A DNA stretch of 8,157 nucleotides, from assembly GCA_012512995.1 (NCBI GenBank), contig JAAZDA010000149.1, positions 1-8,157 on the forward strand, given 5' to 3'. The translations under genes were made by a program, and so were the position numbers. Positions 7,053 through 8,157 of the stretch are shown one piece after another; within the stretch, counting starts at the first letter, position 1, and each line of letters opens with the position of its first letter. The notes beneath the pieces were generated by a model. That model was not told the origin of the DNA and did not search any database. It was given only the letters and a program-made list of their open reading frames with translations. This DNA is from Clostridiales bacterium (GTDB lineage Bacteria > Bacillota > Clostridia > Lachnospirales > Lachnospiraceae).

Positions 7053-7107
7053 GGTAAAAGATTAAGATAAAACAGCCAGGACAGACCGGCAGGGAACAGG
7101 GAAACGA

Positions 7108-8004
7108 ATGCAGGGCATTACAACGACATTTCAGAGCTTTCTGACAAATCTTCATATGCCGAGTGTGCGATGGACAGATATCGTTGAGATTCTGATCATA
7201 GCGTTTATCCTGTACCATATTCTGCTCTGGTTCAGAAATACCAGAGCATGGGCACTGATGAAGGGTGTTCTCATCATTCTCCTCTTTGTCCTTCTGGCAG
7301 CAGTTTTCAATATGACCACGATCCTGTGGCTGGTTCAGAACGTCACCGGAATTGCGGTAATGGCACTTGTAGTCATACTTCAGCCTGAGCTCAGGACAGC
7401 ACTTGAGGAACTCGGGCAGAAGAATCTCATATCATCTTTCTTTTCGACAGACTCATCCCGTGGTGGAACATATGAAGGATTCACCGATCACACGATCAAT
7501 GAGATCATGCGTTCCTGCACTGAGATGGCCAAGGTACACACCGGAGCTCTTATCGTTATTGAGAACAAAACGCCTCTTCAGGAATACGTCCGCACAGGGA
7601 TTGATATCGACGCAGTCGTCAGCAGCCAGCTGCTGATCAATATTTTTGAGAAGAATACGCCGCTCCATGACGGGGCCGTTATTATCCGCGGCAATCGCGT
7701 GATCTCAGCGACCTGTTATCTTCCGCTTTCAGAAAACAAACTTGATAAAGACCTGGGAACCAGACATCGCGCAGGTGTCGGGCTTTCAGAAGTTTCTGAT
7801 TCACTGACCATAATAGTGTCAGAGGAAACCGGAAATATCTCTGTTGCATACAGAGGAAAACTGACGCGTGCTCTCCAATACGGTGAACTCAAGGACAGGC
7901 TCAAACAGTTCCAGAGTATGATGGTGCCGGGAAGACGTTCGTTCAGAGCAAAGAACAAAAAGGAGAACGATGAAGGGGCAAAAGAGACCAGGGATACTGA
8001 ATAA
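7108..8004 (+). CDS. cdaA: CdaA, membrane-associated diadenylate cyclase
   Basis: CdaA condenses two ATP molecules to cyclic di-AMP, a second messenger that in Firmicutes controls potassium and osmolyte transport and cell-wall homeostasis. The product has 298 residues, slightly longer than the usual ~270-285. Three membrane helices lie at about 25-42, 54-67 and 72-91. They are followed by a linker helix (LQPELRTALEELGQ, 91-104) and the DAC (DisA_N) domain from about 125. The catalytic motifs are present: DGA at 188-190 (in NTPLHDGAVII) and RHR at 219-221 (in GTRHRAGVGLSE). GALIVIE at 146-152 is the usual start of the fold. The C-terminus is a charged tail. ATG 7108 has AGGGA at 7098-7102, five bases away. 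The 55-nt gap to the preceding gene shows no terminator. The 3' end overlaps cdaR, as expected for the cdaA-cdaR(-glmM) arrangement of Firmicutes. Confidence 0.96.
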   Translation: MQGITTTFQSFLTNLHMPSVRWTDIVEILIIAFILYHILLWFRNTRAWALMKGVLIILLFVLLAAVFNMTTILWLVQNVTGIAVMALVVILQPELRTALEELGQKNLISSFFSTDSSRGGTYEGFTDHTINEIMRSCTEMAKVHTGALIVIENKTPLQEYVRTGIDIDAVVSSQLLINIFEKNTPLHDGAVIIRGNRVISATCYLPLSENKLDKDLGTRHRAGVGLSEVSDSLTIIVSEETGNISVAYRGKLTRALQYGELKDRLKQFQSMMVPGRRSFRAKNKKENDEGAKETRDTE

Positions 8005-8157
8005 CATAGGCCTCCGCATAGGTGCTTTGATTGCGGCCGTGATCATCTGGTTCCTTGTTACTGATATCAACGACCCGGTGACCAAGGTGCAGTTTGATAA
8101 CATCTCGGTCAAGCTGTTAAACACGAGCACGATAACAGATGCAGGGCAGGTATACAC
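7970..8157 (+). CDS. cdaR: CdaR, YbbR-domain regulator of CdaA (N-terminal part, 3' end outside window)
   Basis: CdaR is an extracytoplasmic protein anchored by one N-terminal membrane helix, carrying YbbR repeats; it binds and modulates CdaA. The visible 62 codons begin MKGQKRPGILNNIGLRIGAL. A membrane helix follows (about 15-30, GLRIGALIAAVIIWFL) and then VTDINDPVTKVQFDNISVKLLN, typical of the start of the first YbbR domain. ATG 7970 has a strong AAGGAG at 7960-7965, four bases upstream. The gene overlaps the last 35 nt of cdaA in another frame, indicating coupled translation. The frame runs open off the right edge. The pairing with cdaA supports the call more strongly than the short sequence alone. 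In related genomes glmM often comes next, but that is outside this window. Confidence 0.9.
   Translation, partial: MKGQKRPGILNNIGLRIGALIAAVIIWFLVTDINDPVTKVQFDNISVKLLNTSTITDAGQVY

Noticed and set aside
7053..7107. Separate promoter for cdaA (TAAGAT at 7063-7068)
   Set aside because: No -35-like hexamer occurs at a suitable distance upstream, so co-transcription with upstream genes is the simpler reading.
7819..8157. - strand open frame running off the right edge
   Set aside because: It is antisense to the end of cdaA and the start of cdaR, both of which have family motifs and good ribosome sites.
1..8157. CRISPR arrays, insertion sequences, tRNA or rRNA genes
   Set aside because: I saw no regularly spaced repeats, transposase-like frames with flanking inverted repeats, or tRNA-like folds; the window is nearly all densely packed core genes.

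Overview
The window reads as a stretch of chromosome from a Gram-positive anaerobe of the Clostridia, most likely Lachnospiraceae-like. The reasons are the gene set (a RecD2-type helicase rather than RecBCD-associated RecD, ComFC, and the CdaA-CdaR pair), moderate GC content, purine-rich Shine-Dalgarno sites, and resemblance of the uncharacterised membrane protein at 5871-7052 to a family I recall from Lachnospiraceae. The taxonomic call is an inference from gene content and recall, not from a search. All genes are on the + strand and nothing convincing is coded on the - strand.

Layout: (1) 2-1210, the C-terminal ~400 residues of UvrA, cut by the window edge. (2) 1211-1330, a spacer with a good sigma-A-type promoter and a possibly structured leader. 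(3) 1331-2332, an MreB/Mbl actin homologue without mreC or mreD beside it. (4) 2333-2476, a spacer with one long imperfect hairpin and one short perfect hairpin. (5) 2477-4765, RecD2 helicase. (6) 4731-5477, ComFC-like phosphoribosyltransferase, overlapping recD2 by 35 nt and probably starting at GTG. (7) 5470-5874, a small protein with two membrane segments, overlapping comFC by 8 nt. (8) 5871-7052, a polytopic membrane protein with an Asp/Tyr-rich tail, interrupted by an in-frame TAA at 6630-6632. (9) 7108-8004, CdaA diadenylate cyclase. (10) 7970-8157, the N-terminus of CdaR (YbbR-domain protein), overlapping cdaA by 35 nt and cut by the right edge.

From recD2 to cdaR the genes overlap or are separated by at most 55 nt with no visible terminator, so they probably form one transcription unit. 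It joins DNA maintenance (RecD2, ComFC) to envelope-linked c-di-AMP signalling (CdaA, CdaR), with two uncharacterised membrane proteins between. The mreB-to-recD2 hairpins may separate or attenuate transcription between mreB and this unit.

The most notable observation is the in-frame stop inside the large membrane protein gene. The frame is unchanged on both sides, and the break falls inside a transmembrane helix whose two halves are both present. No wholly new system was found. The best candidate for undescribed biology is the pair of membrane proteins placed immediately before cdaA.
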